A stretch of 64,000 bases of DNA from Heterohyrax brucei (Eukaryota > Chordata > Mammalia > Hyracoidea > Procaviidae): contig CM053154.1 of the NCBI GenBank assembly GCA_028571685.1, forward strand, positions 622,501 to 686,500, given 5' to 3'. The notes under the pieces are model-generated. The model was not told where the DNA came from. It worked only from the letters and a program-made list of their open reading frames with translations, and ran no database searches. Numbering within the stretch: position 1 is the stretch's first letter; each line of letters starts with the position of its first letter. Made by a program: the position numbers and the translations under genes. Shown one piece after another: positions 45,290-57,599 of the stretch.

Positions 45290-46450
45290 GATCAACTTCC
45301 TTTTCAGACTGAGCTTTAGATCCTGTTAAGGTAACACCAGAGAAACAAAACAACCTCCAGATGCCCCAAAAGCAACACACTTCAGACTGGAACATTAGGA
45401 AGAATTCACCTAGGGCTTCAGAAGGCCCACAAAAGAAAGATTCAAAGAACTTCCCAGACAAAAAAGCCTTTCTGAAACTATCAGAAGGCAAGTATAAAAG
45501 GATTCTATAGAGAGCCTTCCTAGACCTTATACAAAATGTAGCAGAGCAAAATGAAAAATTAAGCAAGCTGTTCGATATGATGGAACACCAGTACTCTGAA
45601 ATCCAACAGACCAAGAACATAATTGAAGACATAGAAACTTCAGTTCAAAACTAAGAAAACAGAATGGAACAAACGGAAAAGAGACTTTCCAACTTGGAAG
45701 ACAGAACTACTGACTCCAGCATCTGTGAGGAGAAATCATTCAAAAGAAACAAGAAAAATGAAGAAGCATTAAGATGCATATGCGACTTTACTAAGAGGAA
45801 CAATCTAGGACTAACTGGAGTTCCTGAATAGAGCAAGACACCTGAGAACACAGAGAGTATTGTGGCTGAGCTGCTGACAGAAAACTTCCCAGAAATCATG
45901 AAATAAGAGAACATAGATATCCAAGATCCATATTGAATGCCATTCAATATAGATCCCAAAAGAAAGAGTCCAAGACATATTATAATCAAGCTTAACAAAA
46001 TGAAACAAAAGCAGAAATTCTTAAAAACAGCAAGAATCAAAACAAAGCTAACATTCAGAGGGGGAACCCTGTAGGCTTTCATCTGATTTCTCAGCAAAAA
46101 CGATGCTGGCATGGAGACAATGGGATTACACATTCAAAGCCTTGAAAGAGAACTTCCAACCAAGAATTATATATCCTGCAAAACTATCTCTGAAGTATGA
46201 AAATGAAATCAAGACATTCACAGATAAACAGAAACTCATAGGCTTTGTAAAAACCAAACCAAAACTACAAGAAACTGAAAGAAGCTCTTGGCTTAGAAGA
46301 ACAAAATTATTAATTTTATATTCTAGGAGGAAATACAGGACACATCATCCAGAAACCTACTCAGTTAGGGAAGGCTCCAAACTCAAAGCTATATTATTAA
46401 AAGCAATGATCCAGCGATCATATCATGAAACCATATTGTCATCATATTAA
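45290..46450 (+). pseudogene. L1 ORF1 (nucleic-acid chaperone) remnant
   Basis: L1 ORF1p binds L1 RNA as a trimer. In pieces, a coiled-coil-like region (about 45540-45720) and a central region are interrupted by at least five stops. The C-terminal domain is clear at 46103-46450: TFKALKENFQPRIIYPAKLS and FTDKQKLIGFVKTKP match the conserved end of L1 ORF1p. The breaks show that it makes no full protein. Confidence 0.75.
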
Positions 46451-46739
46451 AAAGAGGGATGTGCTATAGTCGTTATAGTCCTTCCAGATGGAGAGGAAGT
46501 TAATAAGACTTGTAGTAGTTAAAACTAGCTTTAAACATACTCTATTAAGGGGGATCACAGGGACAGCCGCAAAACACAATAAAGATGCAGCATAGCTTAC
46601 AAAGAAATGTAATATAGAAGTCTCAACAACCACAAAACCAACCCTGAAAAAGGTGAAAAATCAACTCATAAAGAAGAATGTCCCGGAATAGAATAATAAG
46701 AACAGAGACAACATCAACACAAAAAATAAACATATCACA

Positions 46740-49700
46740 ATGACAGTAATAAACATGTACCTATCAATAATTACATTGAATGCGAATGGACTGAATGCTC
46801 CAGTAAAGAGACAGTGAGTGGCATCTTGGATCAAAAGACATGACCTGTCCATATGTTGCTTACAAGATGCTCACCTCAGACTTAAAGATATGAACAAATT
46901 GAAAATTAAAGGATGGGAGAATATATATCAAGCTAACACTACACAAAGAAGAGCAGACGTGGCAATACTAATCTCAGATAAAATAGATTTTAATGTAAAA
47001 TCCAACACTGTGGACAAGGATGGACAGTATCTATTGCTGAAAGGTTCAATACATCAGCAGGACTTAACAATATTAAATATTTATGCACCCAATACAAGAG
47101 CATCCAAATACATTGAAGAAACACTAACTACACTCAAAAATGAAATAGATCACTCCACAATAATAGTGGGAGACTTCAACACTCCACTCTCAGTATTGGA
47201 CAGATCATCTGGGAAAAAAAGCTCAATAAAGACACAGAAGATCTTATTGCCACAACTAACCAACTAGACTTCAGTGACATATACAGAACTGTCTATCCAT
47301 CATCAGACAACTACAGCTTCTTCTCTGGTACATATGGAACATTTTCCAGAATAGACCACGTGTTAAGACATAAAGCAAATCTCAACAAAATCTATGCCAC
47401 TGAATTAATGCAAAGCATTTTGTCAGAGCACAAAGCCACTAAAGTCAAAATCAATAGGAGAAAAAACACAGATACAGAGCAGGACACATGGAAACTGAAC
47501 AACATCTTGCTCAAAAAACCATGGGTTATAGAATAAATTAAGGCTGAAATAAAGAAATTCATGGATTCCAATGAGAACAAAAACACTTCTTACCAGAACC
47601 TATGGGATACAGCCAAAGCAGTGCTCAGAGGTCAGTTTCTCTGTATAAATGCACACATCCAGAAGGAAGAAAGAACCCAAACCAAAGTTCTAACCCTACA
47701 ACTTGAACAAGTAGAGAAAGAGCAATAGAGGAACCCCACAGGCACCAGGAAAAAACAGATCATAAAGATCAGAGCAGAACTAAACAAATTATAGAAAAAC
47801 AATTGAAAAAATTGAAAAACCGAAAGCTATTTTTTAAAAAATATCAACAAAATAGACAAACCATTAGGTAAACTTACTAAAGAAAAATAGGAAAGGAAAC
47901 AAATAACCCAAATAAGAAATGAGAGGGGAATTGTCATAAGAGATCTAACAGAAATAAAAAATATCAGAATACTCTGAAAGACTGTACTCTAACAAATTTG
48001 AAAACCTAGAGAAAAATGAACAAATTCCTTGATTCATATCACCTACCAAAATTATCACAAGGTGAAGCAGAACAACTTAATAAACCCAACACAAAGGAAG
48101 AGATTGAAAAAGTCATCCAAAAACTACCAACTAAAAAAAAGCTTGGGCCCAGATGGCTTCACTGCAAAATTCCAACAAGCTTTTAGAGAAGAGTTATCTC
48201 CAGTACTACTGAGACTATTTCACAGTATAGAAAGGGATGGAATACTCCCAAATTCATTCTATAAAGCCAACATAACCCTGGTACCAAAGCCAGTGAAAGA
48301 CCCAACCAAAAAGCAGAACTACAGACTCATATCACTCACAAATCTAAATGCAAAAATTCAACAAAATTCTTGCCATTAGAATACAACAACATATCCAAAA
48401 AATAATCCACCATAACCAAGCTGGATTCATACCAGGGATGCAAGGCTGGTTCAACATCAGAAAAGCAATTAATGTGATCAACCACATAAATAACGCAAAA
48501 GACAAGAATCACCTGATTTTGTCTATTGATGCAGAAAAGGCATTTGATAAAGTCCAACACCCATTCATGCCAAGAACTCTCAGCAAAATAGGAATAGATG
48601 GCAAATTCCTCAATACAATAAGGGCCATTTATACAAAGCCAACTGCCTTCATCATCCTGAATGGAGAGAGACTGAAACAAATTCCCCTTGAGAATGGGAA
48701 CTAGTCTAGGATGCCTGCTCTCACCTCTCCTAGTCAACATTGTACTAGAAGTTCTAGCCAGAGCAATTAAACAAGACCAAGGTACAAAGGGCATCTGCAC
48801 TGGCAAAGAAGTCTAAATCTCCCTATTTGCAGATGATACAACTGTATGCACAGAGAATCCTAAAGAATCCATAAGAAAACTACTCAAATTGATAGAAGAG
48901 TTCAGCAAAGTGTCGGGATACAAGATAATCATAAGTAAATCAGTAGGATTCCTTTATACCAACAATGAGATTATTAAGGAAGAAATCACCAAATCAATAC
49001 CATTTACTATAGCCTCCAAGAAGATAAAATACCTAGGAATAAATCTAACCAGAGAAATAGCAGACCTTTACAAAGAGAACTACAAGTCCTTACTACAAGA
49101 AGCTAAGAGAGGCTTACATAAATGGAGAAACATACCTCACTCATGGATAGGAAGACTTAACATTGTGAAAATGTCTATTTCACCTAAGTGATCTACCTAT
49201 ACAATGCAATTCCAATACAAATTCCAGTGACATATTTTAATGAGAAGGAGAAACAAATCACCGACTTGGTTTGGAAAGGAAGAAGCCCTGGATAAGCAAA
49301 GCACTACTGAAGAAGAACACATTGGGAGGCTTTTCACTAGCCGACTTTAGAATCTATTAGACTGCTACAGTTGTTAGAACAGCCTGGTACTGGTACAAAA
49401 AAGAGACAGATAGATCAATGGCACAGAATTGAGACCCCAGAGATGACACTATCCTCTTATGAACAGTTGATATTTGACAAAGGCCCTAAGATGTTAAACT
49501 GGGGTAAAAACAGTCTCTTCAACAAATGGTGCTGGCAAAACTGGATATCCACCTGCAAAAAATTGAAACAAGATCCATATCTCACACCTTATACAAAACG
49601 CAACTCAGATTGGCTAAAAGACCTAAACATCAAATCTAAAATGATAAAGTTCACCCAAGAAAAATTAGGATCAACAATGTAAGTTTTAATACACAATGTA

Positions 49701-50506
49701 GGCAGACTTCAAAATCTAACAACCCACAATCAACAGAAGAGAAAACAGATAAATGAGAACTACTAAGAATCAAACACTTTTGCTCATCCAAAGACTTTAT
49801 CAAAAGAATTAAAAGACCACTTACAGAATGGGAAAAAATATTTGGCAACTATATGTCAGACCAACATCTAGTCTCCATAATCTCTAATGTACTACAAAAT
49901 ATCAATAAGAAAAAGATAAGTCATCCAATTAAGCAATGGGCAAAGGAGATGGACACACACTTCTCTAAAGAGGAGATCCAGGCAGTCAAAAAACATATGC
50001 AGACGTTCTCACGATCATTAGCTATTAAAGAACTTCAAATCAAACCTACAATGAGATACCATCTCACCCCAACAAGGTTGGCCATGATCCAAAAAACACA
50101 AAACAACAAATGCTGGGGAGGCTGTGGGGAGATTAGAACTGTCCTACAGTGTTGGGATTACAAAATGGTGCAACCTCTTTGGAAAGCAATCTGGCACTTC
50201 CTTAAAAAGCTGGAAATAGATATACCATTTGACCCAACAATTCCACTGCGTGGAATATACCCTATAGAATCAAGGCCATTCACACCAACTGATACATACA
50301 CAAGAATGTTTACTGAAGCACAGTCCACAACAGCAAAAAGATGGAATCAGCCCAGGTGCCCAACAACAGAGGAATGGATAGGTAAACTATGGTATATATC
50401 CTCAATGGAACACTATGCAATGATAAAGAACAATGATGATTTCAGGAAGCATCTCATAACCTGGTTTCAGTTGGAGGACATTATGTTAAGTGAAAGTAGT
50501 CAGTAG
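46740..50506 (+). pseudogene. L1 ORF2 (endonuclease and reverse transcriptase), broken
   Basis: It starts ATG at 46740 with SIITLNANGLNAP, the endonuclease N-terminus; a stop follows within 30 codons. Endonuclease motifs seen are GDFNTPLS (intact) and RIDH near 47352; the conserved QETH glutamate block reads QDAH, so the catalytic Glu is replaced. The RT domain shows [15 protein letters not shown] near 48520 and LFADDTT near 48825. The C-terminal Cys region reads CWGGCGEIRTVLQCW near 50113. The span of 3767 bp is not a multiple of three and has at least six breaks; frames switch at about 48350-48380. Family length is about 1275 residues, so the gene is near full span but dead. Confidence 0.9.
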
Positions 50507-51538
50507 CAAAAAGACAAATATTGTATGAGACCCCTGCTGTAAGGACTTAAAAACAGACTCATGCATAGAAGAAAAGACTTTTTGATGGCTGCAAGGATGG
50601 GGAGGGAGGGAAGGTGAGAGTGGGGTATTGATTAGATAGTTGATAGAAATTTGGTTGTGTGAAATCTGTGACAGCATACGTTAGAAAGACGATCAGTTTT
50701 AACTGGACTTCAACATAATGTGATTACTCCTCCCATCTTAACCCCATATTGCAAGGCCGGAATAGCTAGGGTAGGGGTCTGGGGACCATGCTCTCAGGGG
50801 ACATTAAGGCCAACTGGCATAACTAGCATTTTGCTAAGTGAGTCTTCTGCACCCCAAACTGGTGAATGGTGTCTGGGATCTTAAAAGCTGCCAAGCTGCC
50901 ATCTGAGGTATAATAAATGGTCCCAACACAGCAGGAACAGATGATCTCCAAGGACCAAAACAGCATGGGGCAAAGAGAACCCAGAAGACAGAGAGAGCCA
51001 TGTTGAGCAAGTGACTATATCGACACGTGACCAGAAGAACTACATGGTGCCCGGGCACCACCAGTGATAGCCGTGATGGGGCTCACAAAGTTGAATCTCA
51101 CTGGCAACACGAAAATAAAAAGGGGTGCACCCTGAAATCTCCACTAAAAGACTGCAGTTGATGGTGAAGAGACCTCAAGTTTCCCCTGGGAGCATGGTCC
51201 CTGGCCCTGATGCTGCCCTTGTCCATAAATCATAATGGAGGTCAACTCTTCAGACCAAAATGGATTGGACTTGGTCACATAGAGCGACCGTATCATGTGT
51301 GCACTTTGTGGTTCCATGCATCTATATACAATGTCATCCAGCTGATCTCTTACTGGACGTGGAGGAGATGGTGGAGAGGAGGGGACAGGAGATTATTAGG
51401 AGGATATGACGTGTACAGAATGGAGAAAAGGAGTGTGCTGTCACAGGGCAGGGAGGGCAGTAGGAGTCACTTACTGACAGGTATACAAATTTACATGGGA
51501 TTGTATATTTTCACTCAGTCATAATAATAAAAAAAAAT

Positions 51539-51782
51539 GTCATGGTGGCGTCAGTAGTCCTCTAACTTCAGGAGAAGGAAAAAAAATCACCATCAGTGTC
51601 GCTAGCCCAAGGCTGATTGCTGTGAGGCGGAGGTCAGACCTGCCTCCACTCTCCAAACTTGTCCAAATTCTGACCCCGGTGGGCCCTCTCACAGCATTCT
51701 GTGCTCCTCTGCTGGGTTCAACAATTCATGGAAGCGGCGACTCAGAACTCACAGACCTTACTGAAAGTTATGACGTTTATTA
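51539..51782. other. Short spacer, nothing recognised
   Basis: No repeat or gene recognised. Confidence 0.4.
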
Positions 51783-51975
51783 GGGAGCAGTGCCACGGAG
51801 TCAATTCGGACTCGTAGTGACCTTCTAGGAGACAGCAGAACTGCCCCGACAGATTTTCTGTCCTTACAGGAGCAGACTGCAGCATCTTTCTCCCGCAGAG
51901 CAGCTGGTGTGTTCAAATCACCGAACTTCTGGTTAGCAGCTGTGTGCTTTAACCACTGTGCCACCAGGGCTCCTG
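51783..51975 (-). repeat. AfroSINE, full length
   Basis: AGTGCCACGGAGTCAATTCG, AGACAGCAGAACTGCCCCGA, GCATCTTTCTCCCGCAGAGC and TTTAACCACTGTGCCACCAG give the complete element in reverse. This is the reference copy for the diagnosis of the lineage. Confidence 0.97.
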
Positions 51976-53344
51976 ACTAAGGACGTGACAGGTTACAGTT
52001 CAGGGTCAGGAGTAGCTCAGGATGTGACTGTCTGTTTAGGACAGCCTCTCAACCAAGACCACAGACAGGCATCTCTGGGCCTCAGGCTCTTGGCCTGTCA
52101 CCTCTGCACCCCCATTTGTCCTCTGCCCCACTCAGGTAAGTGCTACAGAGCTCTTTGGCGCCTCCGACAGGTGCTCAGGGGCACCCACACACCCAGGAAG
52201 ACGGGGCCTGACGTGTTCAGCACCCAACTCGTGGGCTGGCAAGTCTGGCCCCGCCAAGTGCCTTGAGGTACCCTGCTCTCCTAGCAAACTCGCTGCCTCG
52301 AAGGTGCTCAGCTTTCTCTCTCCGTGGGCTGGGAATCCCCCCGTGCCATCTCCCTCCAGTCTCCTGTTCTGCTGCCTCTGCTGCTGCCAATTCTCTGCCG
52401 TTGCATTTCATCATCTCTCGCTGTCTCTGGCATTGGAACTTTCTTTCTCTCAGTGTCTCTTGGGTCTAAGAGGTTCTCAGCACAGGGATGCTTGATCCAA
52501 AGGACATGCTAGCTCCTGTCTCTTCTTGGTGGTAGTGAGTTCCCCCTTTCTGCACCTTGGATAATCCTAGTGGGATGACTAAACTGATCAATACTCTTGT
52601 TAGGTTTCCATGCACCTTATTTGCATTATTAACAAGCTGTCCAATCCCTTTGGTGAGCCATAAGCACCTTATTTGCATAATGCCAACCGTTCTTACGGGA
52701 GTTACAAGACTGGCTGCAAGGACCATATTAAGTAACTCACTACCTTGTGTTGTCTCTCTGGTTTTCTCAGTCTGCACCCTGTAACGGCTTTCAGCCATGG
52801 CCTTTTAGTCTCTGATGTTACTCCAAACTTTACAGAAGGCCGTTCTATGGAAGTGAAATATTTTTAAAAAGCCCACCTCAGGACACCGGGGAAAGAGGAC
52901 AGGATACAGGGCAGGAGGGAGGCTCCCCCATGGACAAGGTGTGAGCGGGCTCCTCTGCCGTGCTGCCCTCGCTCTGCGCACTGGGACCGGCCGGCGCTCG
53001 CTGGGGAACCAGCGCCCCATGAGCAGCAAGAGCAGCTGTGTGAAGACCACCTGCCTGCAGGCTGCATCTCACGTGAAGAATGTTCAGACCTAATTTTCAA
53101 AAACGGCACCTGCATCCAGGCTGTTAAAATCCATTAGCCACGGAAATGCAAAATATGCCACCAACAGCTGTACTGTACCAGTGCTTTATAATGAAAGTTT
53201 GTTTTTACTGAAAGGCAAAAAGATCCTTTAAAAACCTCCCTTAAGAATATTTTGAAAGAGCGTACAAAACGTAGATCTGGATGAAAACATAAAGATAAAA
53301 AGGTATCGACAGCTACACAACTCTACCTCCTTTTGCAGAAGGGA
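51976..53344. other. Spacer with a 52-bp octamer-bearing duplication
   Basis: No gene recognised. GCACCTTATTTGCAT occurs at 52612-52626 and again at 52664-52678. 52000-52800 may be an unrecognised LTR, because the duplicated block would fit U3 repeats, but no boundaries were found. Confidence 0.35.
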
Positions 53345-53485
53345 CCGTGGCTGTGGAGTGGATTCTGGCTGAGAGCAGCCCTACAGGACACAGCGGAACT
53401 GCCCAGCAGGGCCCCAGGAAGCAGCTGGTGGGCGCCACCTACCGACCTCCGGGTTAGCGGCCTGCACCGTGCCACTGTGGTTCCT
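53345..53485 (-). repeat. AfroSINE fragment
   Basis: GCCCTACAGGACACAGCGGA, ACTGCCCAGCAGGGCCCCAG and CCGACCTCCGGGTTAGCGGC match AfroSINE in reverse. Confidence 0.85.
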
Positions 53486-55029
53486 TCCTGCGGAAGCGCT
53501 TGTGTTGTTTTGCTTGACGACACATCACGGTCCCCACAAAACATGTCACTAGGAACACGATTCGTCTTTCAGAAAGAACTAATACAGTCGATTCAGTTCC
53601 AAACGTCCAAGAAAGGCCCTGGGCCTGACAGCCAACCAAGCTATTCTTTAGGTCTTTAGAGTCAAGAGGAGTGACAACTCACTGTCGTATCTGACTTGGC
53701 TGAAAGCCGGGCTGAGGCTCTGGGTTGGGGAGCCACTGCCTGCCTCACAGCTCTGAGCAGGTGGTCCCCAGGCCCTCCCTACAAGGGGGTCTGCCTCCTC
53801 TGCTTGCGGACAGCTGCTCACAGGAGCTGCCAGGTCTTGGTCGTCTCATGCCCATGACAACCCCAGGCCACGCTGTCTCTATGGAACTCCGGGCAAGTGG
53901 CCCACTGCGCTCCCTGCCCCTGGAGACCCGCCTGTCCACTTCTTGTGCAGCTAAGTCTTCTGTCGCTTCAGCGCTCTCCAGCTGCACGGCCAAAAGGGGG
54001 GTGAGGATCTGCCTCTGGCCTGGGCACCAGCTGTTCTCTCCTCGGTGGCAGCTTCGCCTGTCCCCAAGGGCTGCCATGGGCCTTCCTTCCTCGGACAAGT
54101 GTCCCTGGTCCTCCTTCCTGCCTCCCAGACCTTGCTGTGTCCGTGGGCATCATATCTGCATGTGGCTGTCAGGTCGACTCTGTTTCTCCAGAGAACTGGG
54201 GCCAGGGCAGCCTCGATGACTGGTCACCTCTGTTCCCTGTCTGCCGTGCTAGCTGCTGGAGCGGAGGGGCCTGCTCTTTGCACGCCAGCTGCCCCCACCG
54301 GTGGACTGCTGCAGCCAATGGCCAGGCTGCCTCCCTCAGGCAACCCTCCTGCTCCTCAGAACTCCTTCCTCTGTGGAGTCAGGGGTTCTGCTCAGCGGGG
54401 AGTCACCATAGGAAGGGAGGAAGGACTGAACTGCCACATGTCCTGGGGGGCCAGAAGTCTGACGGTGGTGGGAGGCTGGCCGGCCAGAGGGAGGGGAGCT
54501 AAGCCTGAACTGAGTCTTGGGACCACCGCCTGCCCTGCCTGTTCCAGTGGGGAGTCCACCCTCCTGTACAGAGGCCAAGGGACTCATGACAGCCCCAAGG
54601 ATGCACCGTGTCTGTGCCATTGGAGACAAATGAGGCCCAGGGGCATGGAGGGACACCTAGTGGGCCTGGCTGGGGCGTGCACCCCTGCAGGGTGGGTGGA
54701 GCCCCTGAGACACTCACTGAGCCCGGATGCAGGGCCGGGAACACCCGCTCTGAGACGGTGTCCCGCCTGCATGTGGAGGATGGAGGATGGCGTGGTGTCT
54801 GCCCTTGCACAGCCCCCAGGCAGCTAGGACCAGTGTCTCACCGATGTCGCTGTCCAGACGCCAAGTTGACTGGTAGATGCTGCAGCTGCCATGCCAACCG
54901 GAGGCAATCCACACCCACCCCCTGCATGCCATCCAGAGGCTTACCACACCCACCACCTGGGCAGCCGGCCCTGCTAGCGACAGACAAATCTAACCGTGGG
55001 GCCTGGCTGGCTGGGCTTCCAGCTGGCTG
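53486..55029. other. GC-rich spacer, no gene recognised
   Basis: Open frames of 164 codons (53725-54219, +) and 260 codons (54045-54827, +) overlap minus-strand frames of 100-117 codons. They lack recognisable domains and are rich in Pro, Gly, Ala, Ser and Cys as expected from composition. Confidence 0.45.
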
Positions 55030-55447
55030 TGTAAGGTCCTGAGTGCGAACGCCAACCCAAGTCACTCACAAGGGACGGTTCTTGATGCAAACAGCAAGAG
55101 GTTTTATTCCAGCGCGCTGGGGCTCAATCCATACTCTTGTCAGAGTAGAGGGAATGAGCCCCGAACAAGAGAATTACAGAGTATATAAAGGTGGGGTCTT
55201 ACATTCCTAGGGGAGGTGGGGTTGGGGAAAGGTTCCGCGTGGGGAAATTTTGTGGTTTGTATTAGTTCAGGGCTCGGGGCTAGGGTGGATATTTAGCGTG
55301 CATTTACTTCCTGGTATTTCTGAAACTAGCCTTTTTTGGGTAAGTTCCTTCTTGTTATTCCCGAAACCAGCCTTTTTGGGTAAGTTCCTGGAACTCTGAG
55401 GGGGTTGGTCCTATATTGTCCTGCTCTTTGGTATGGAGGATCTCACA
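55030..55447 (-). mobile_element. Class I (ERV1, gammaretrovirus-like) solo LTR with 4-bp target duplication
   Basis: In minus orientation it starts TGTGAGATCC and ends CCTTACA (418 bp). GCTG flanks both ends (55026-55029 and 55448-55451), the 4-bp duplication typical of ERV1. Read on the minus strand it has two ~40-bp direct repeats in U3 (55308-55391), a TATA box TTTATATA (55192-55199), a GGGGCTCA/TGAGCCCC hairpin, and a polyadenylation signal AATAAA (55103-55108) followed by CCTCTTGCTGTTTGCATC, much like the R-U5 junction of gammaretroviruses. No internal retroviral sequence is present, so it is a solo LTR formed by recombination. Confidence 0.88.
55308..55391 (-). repeat. U3 enhancer-like direct repeat of the solo LTR
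   Basis: Two ~40-bp units, each ending GCCTTTTTGGGTAAG on the plus strand (the first with one extra T), are followed by the start of a third (TTCCTGG). Tandem enhancer repeats in U3 are known in gammaretroviruses. Confidence 0.8.
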
Positions 55448-55699
55448 GCTGCATGGTGGCCTGGAGGACATGCCGTGGATATCTGGGAACAGCTGATAAA
55501 GCCCTCACCTGGAAGAGCCTCCCCACCACTGGCCATGCCACTGCTGCCCAGGCCATCGTCACCAATATACCAGTCTCATAAATCCCTCACCTGGAGGACT
55601 GGCCTCTGTTGCCCCAAGTCATCGTCGCCTTCAGTGACAATAGTGACTTTTGCGAGCTGGTTGTATGTCCTCAGCACCGGACAGAGGGGTTCAAGCAGC

Positions 55700-56520
55700 T
55701 GCTGCCTGTCAGTCCGTCTCATGGAGGGTCTCTCTCAATTTTGCTCACCCTCTACTTTACCAGGCATGACGTCCTTCTCCCAAGACTGGCCTGATGACAT
55801 GTCCAAACTATGTGAGACACAGTCTCGCCACCCGCACTTCCACGGAGCACTCTGGCTGTGCTTCTTCCAGGACCAATTTGTTTGTTCCTGTGGTAGTCCG
55901 TGGTGTGTTCAATATTCTTCACCAACACTGTCATTCAAATGTATTGATTGTCCCTTGATCTTTGTATTTACTGTCCAGCTTTCACATGCAAATGAGATGA
56001 TTGAAAACACAACTGCTTGGGTCAGGTGTCCTCAAAGTGCCATCTTGGTTTTTTCATACTTTAAAGTCACTGCATCAGTGCAATGCAGCACATCACTTGA
56101 TTTCATGACCGCTGTTTCCGTGGACATTGATTACTGATCCAAGTAAAACGAAACCCTTGATAACCTCAATTGGCTTGCGACGTGCCGTGTCGTCGCCTAC
56201 TGGTCCTGTTGTAGGGTTTGGGTTTCACGTCAGGTGTAATCCACACTGAAGGCTCCAGTCTTTTGCTTTCCTCCAAAGTACCTCAAGTCCTCTTCACTTT
56301 CAGCAAACTGTCATCTGCATGTGGCGTATTGTTACTGAGTGTTCCTCCAATCCTGATGCTAAATTCTTTTCTTCCTGCAGTCCAGGTTCCTGGATTATTT
56401 GCTCAAAATACAGACTCAGTAAGCAGGGAGGAAGAATGCAGCCCTGGCACACACCTTTTCTGATTTTAAGCCACATAATATTTCTTGATCTGTCCTTTGG
56501 TTTGACAGTTACAGAATGTT
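55700..56520 (-). mobile_element. RTE1/BovB-type LINE, 3' part
   Basis: In reverse order GTCAGTCCGTCTCATGGAGG, CTCTACTTTACCAGGCATGA, ACATGTCCAAACTATGTGAG, TGGCTGTGCTTCTTCCAGGA and CTCCTCCAATCCTGATGC-like text follow the RTE1 ORF end and tail. It is an inverted partner of the copy at 57600. The 3' tail to the left is diverged, so the left edge is approximate. Confidence 0.8.
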
Positions 56521-57599
56521 TAGTACTAAACCTCGCAGATGTGGAGACAGCCGCAGCGCCTGGTCCATTCCCTGGAGAGCTTTGGTGACCCAGTGCTCAT
56601 TTTTACTGCGCACGAACTTATCTCAAACCTCCCAAAATACGATTTTCAGACATGAAAATGACGGAGTTAAATGGCTCATTACAGTATTGAATGACATGCT
56701 CTGGTTTTTAGATTCAGAGCACGGATACAAACCTGTCCAGGCAGGACTGTGAAACACTGCCTCTGAGCTGACGTAGATTTTGCTGCTAACTGCAGAAAAG
56801 AAGGGAGTCTGGACCTCGGAGGGGGAGGGGATTCCTCTGCTCGGCTCAGAGGGAGGACTCCAGGCCTGTGACTGCAAGTCCCTGCCCCTCCAGCCCTGAA
56901 TCTTCTTTCACTGAGTGTTCTCAATAGACCCCAGAAATCTCCACTGGGAAATGGCCCTGGTGTAGCAATCCAAAGCCCTCCTGGAGCAGATGCGTGATGC
57001 CATGTGCCCTCTGTCTTCACACTTGTCGTCCCTCTACTGACTCTCTTTGACTCATTGCGGAAACCTCACCTGCAGAGCTTCAGCATCTTGTTACCCTGAC
57101 ACTCACTGCTTTCTGCTTGCAGATGACTGTTTTGGGATTCCAAACAGCAAACTGCCTCCTCTCCATCCCCAACAATTTGGGACTCCTCAAAATCCTGTGA
57201 CCCTGAGGCAAAAAAGGCAACCCCTACATGACATGCAACCTTTGGACTGCTCCACCTCCCCTTGGGGCTGGGACAGGCCCACAGTACAGGTGCTTCTCCT
57301 GCTTCTCCCTTTCAATCAAAGACAAAGGGCCTGGATTCCAGAATCCCAATTTGTTCAACCTGTACCTTGGAGGACACTGACTGAGCCAGCCCCAGAATGC
57401 CAGTAGGACCAGCAGGCTAGCAGTCCATGTTGCCCCCAGGCTGCCCCTCTCCAGGACCAGGCATGGCATTTGTGAGCTCCCACCTGACTGCCTGCCCCCA
57501 ACTTGTCCTTGTTTATCCCTAGTCCCGAGAAAGTTGATCCAACAGAATGTGGAGATTATTGAATGATATTATGAATATTACTTGCAAGTAAAATTCTGC
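56521..57599. other. Spacer between inverted RTE copies
   Basis: About 1.1 kb. A 119-codon frame (57047-57406, +) shows no domain. RTE sequence of the right copy may begin as early as about 57540. Confidence 0.35.

Larger units (their letters stand above)
44460..51538 (+). mobile_element. Near full-length, inactive L1 LINE
   Basis: The order is a probable 5'UTR (44460 to about 45290), ORF1 remnant (to about 46450), ORF2 (46740-50506), 3'UTR (50507-51526) and an A-rich tail (AATAATAATAAAAAAAAA). The 3'UTR shares long stretches with the L1 at 59176-60099 (GGGGACCATGCTCTCAGGGG, AAGCTGCCATCTGAGGTA). ORF1 and ORF2 are both broken by stops and frameshifts. The 5' edge was not confirmed and no target duplication was found. 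Confidence 0.9.

Noticed and set aside
54045-54827. 260-codon plus-strand open frame
   Set aside because: Overlaps several minus-strand frames, low-complexity composition and no known domain.
57047-57406. 119-codon plus-strand frame between the RTE copies, considered as an exon or env remnant
   Set aside because: No recognisable motif, no hydrophobic or furin-like features, no flanking LTR.
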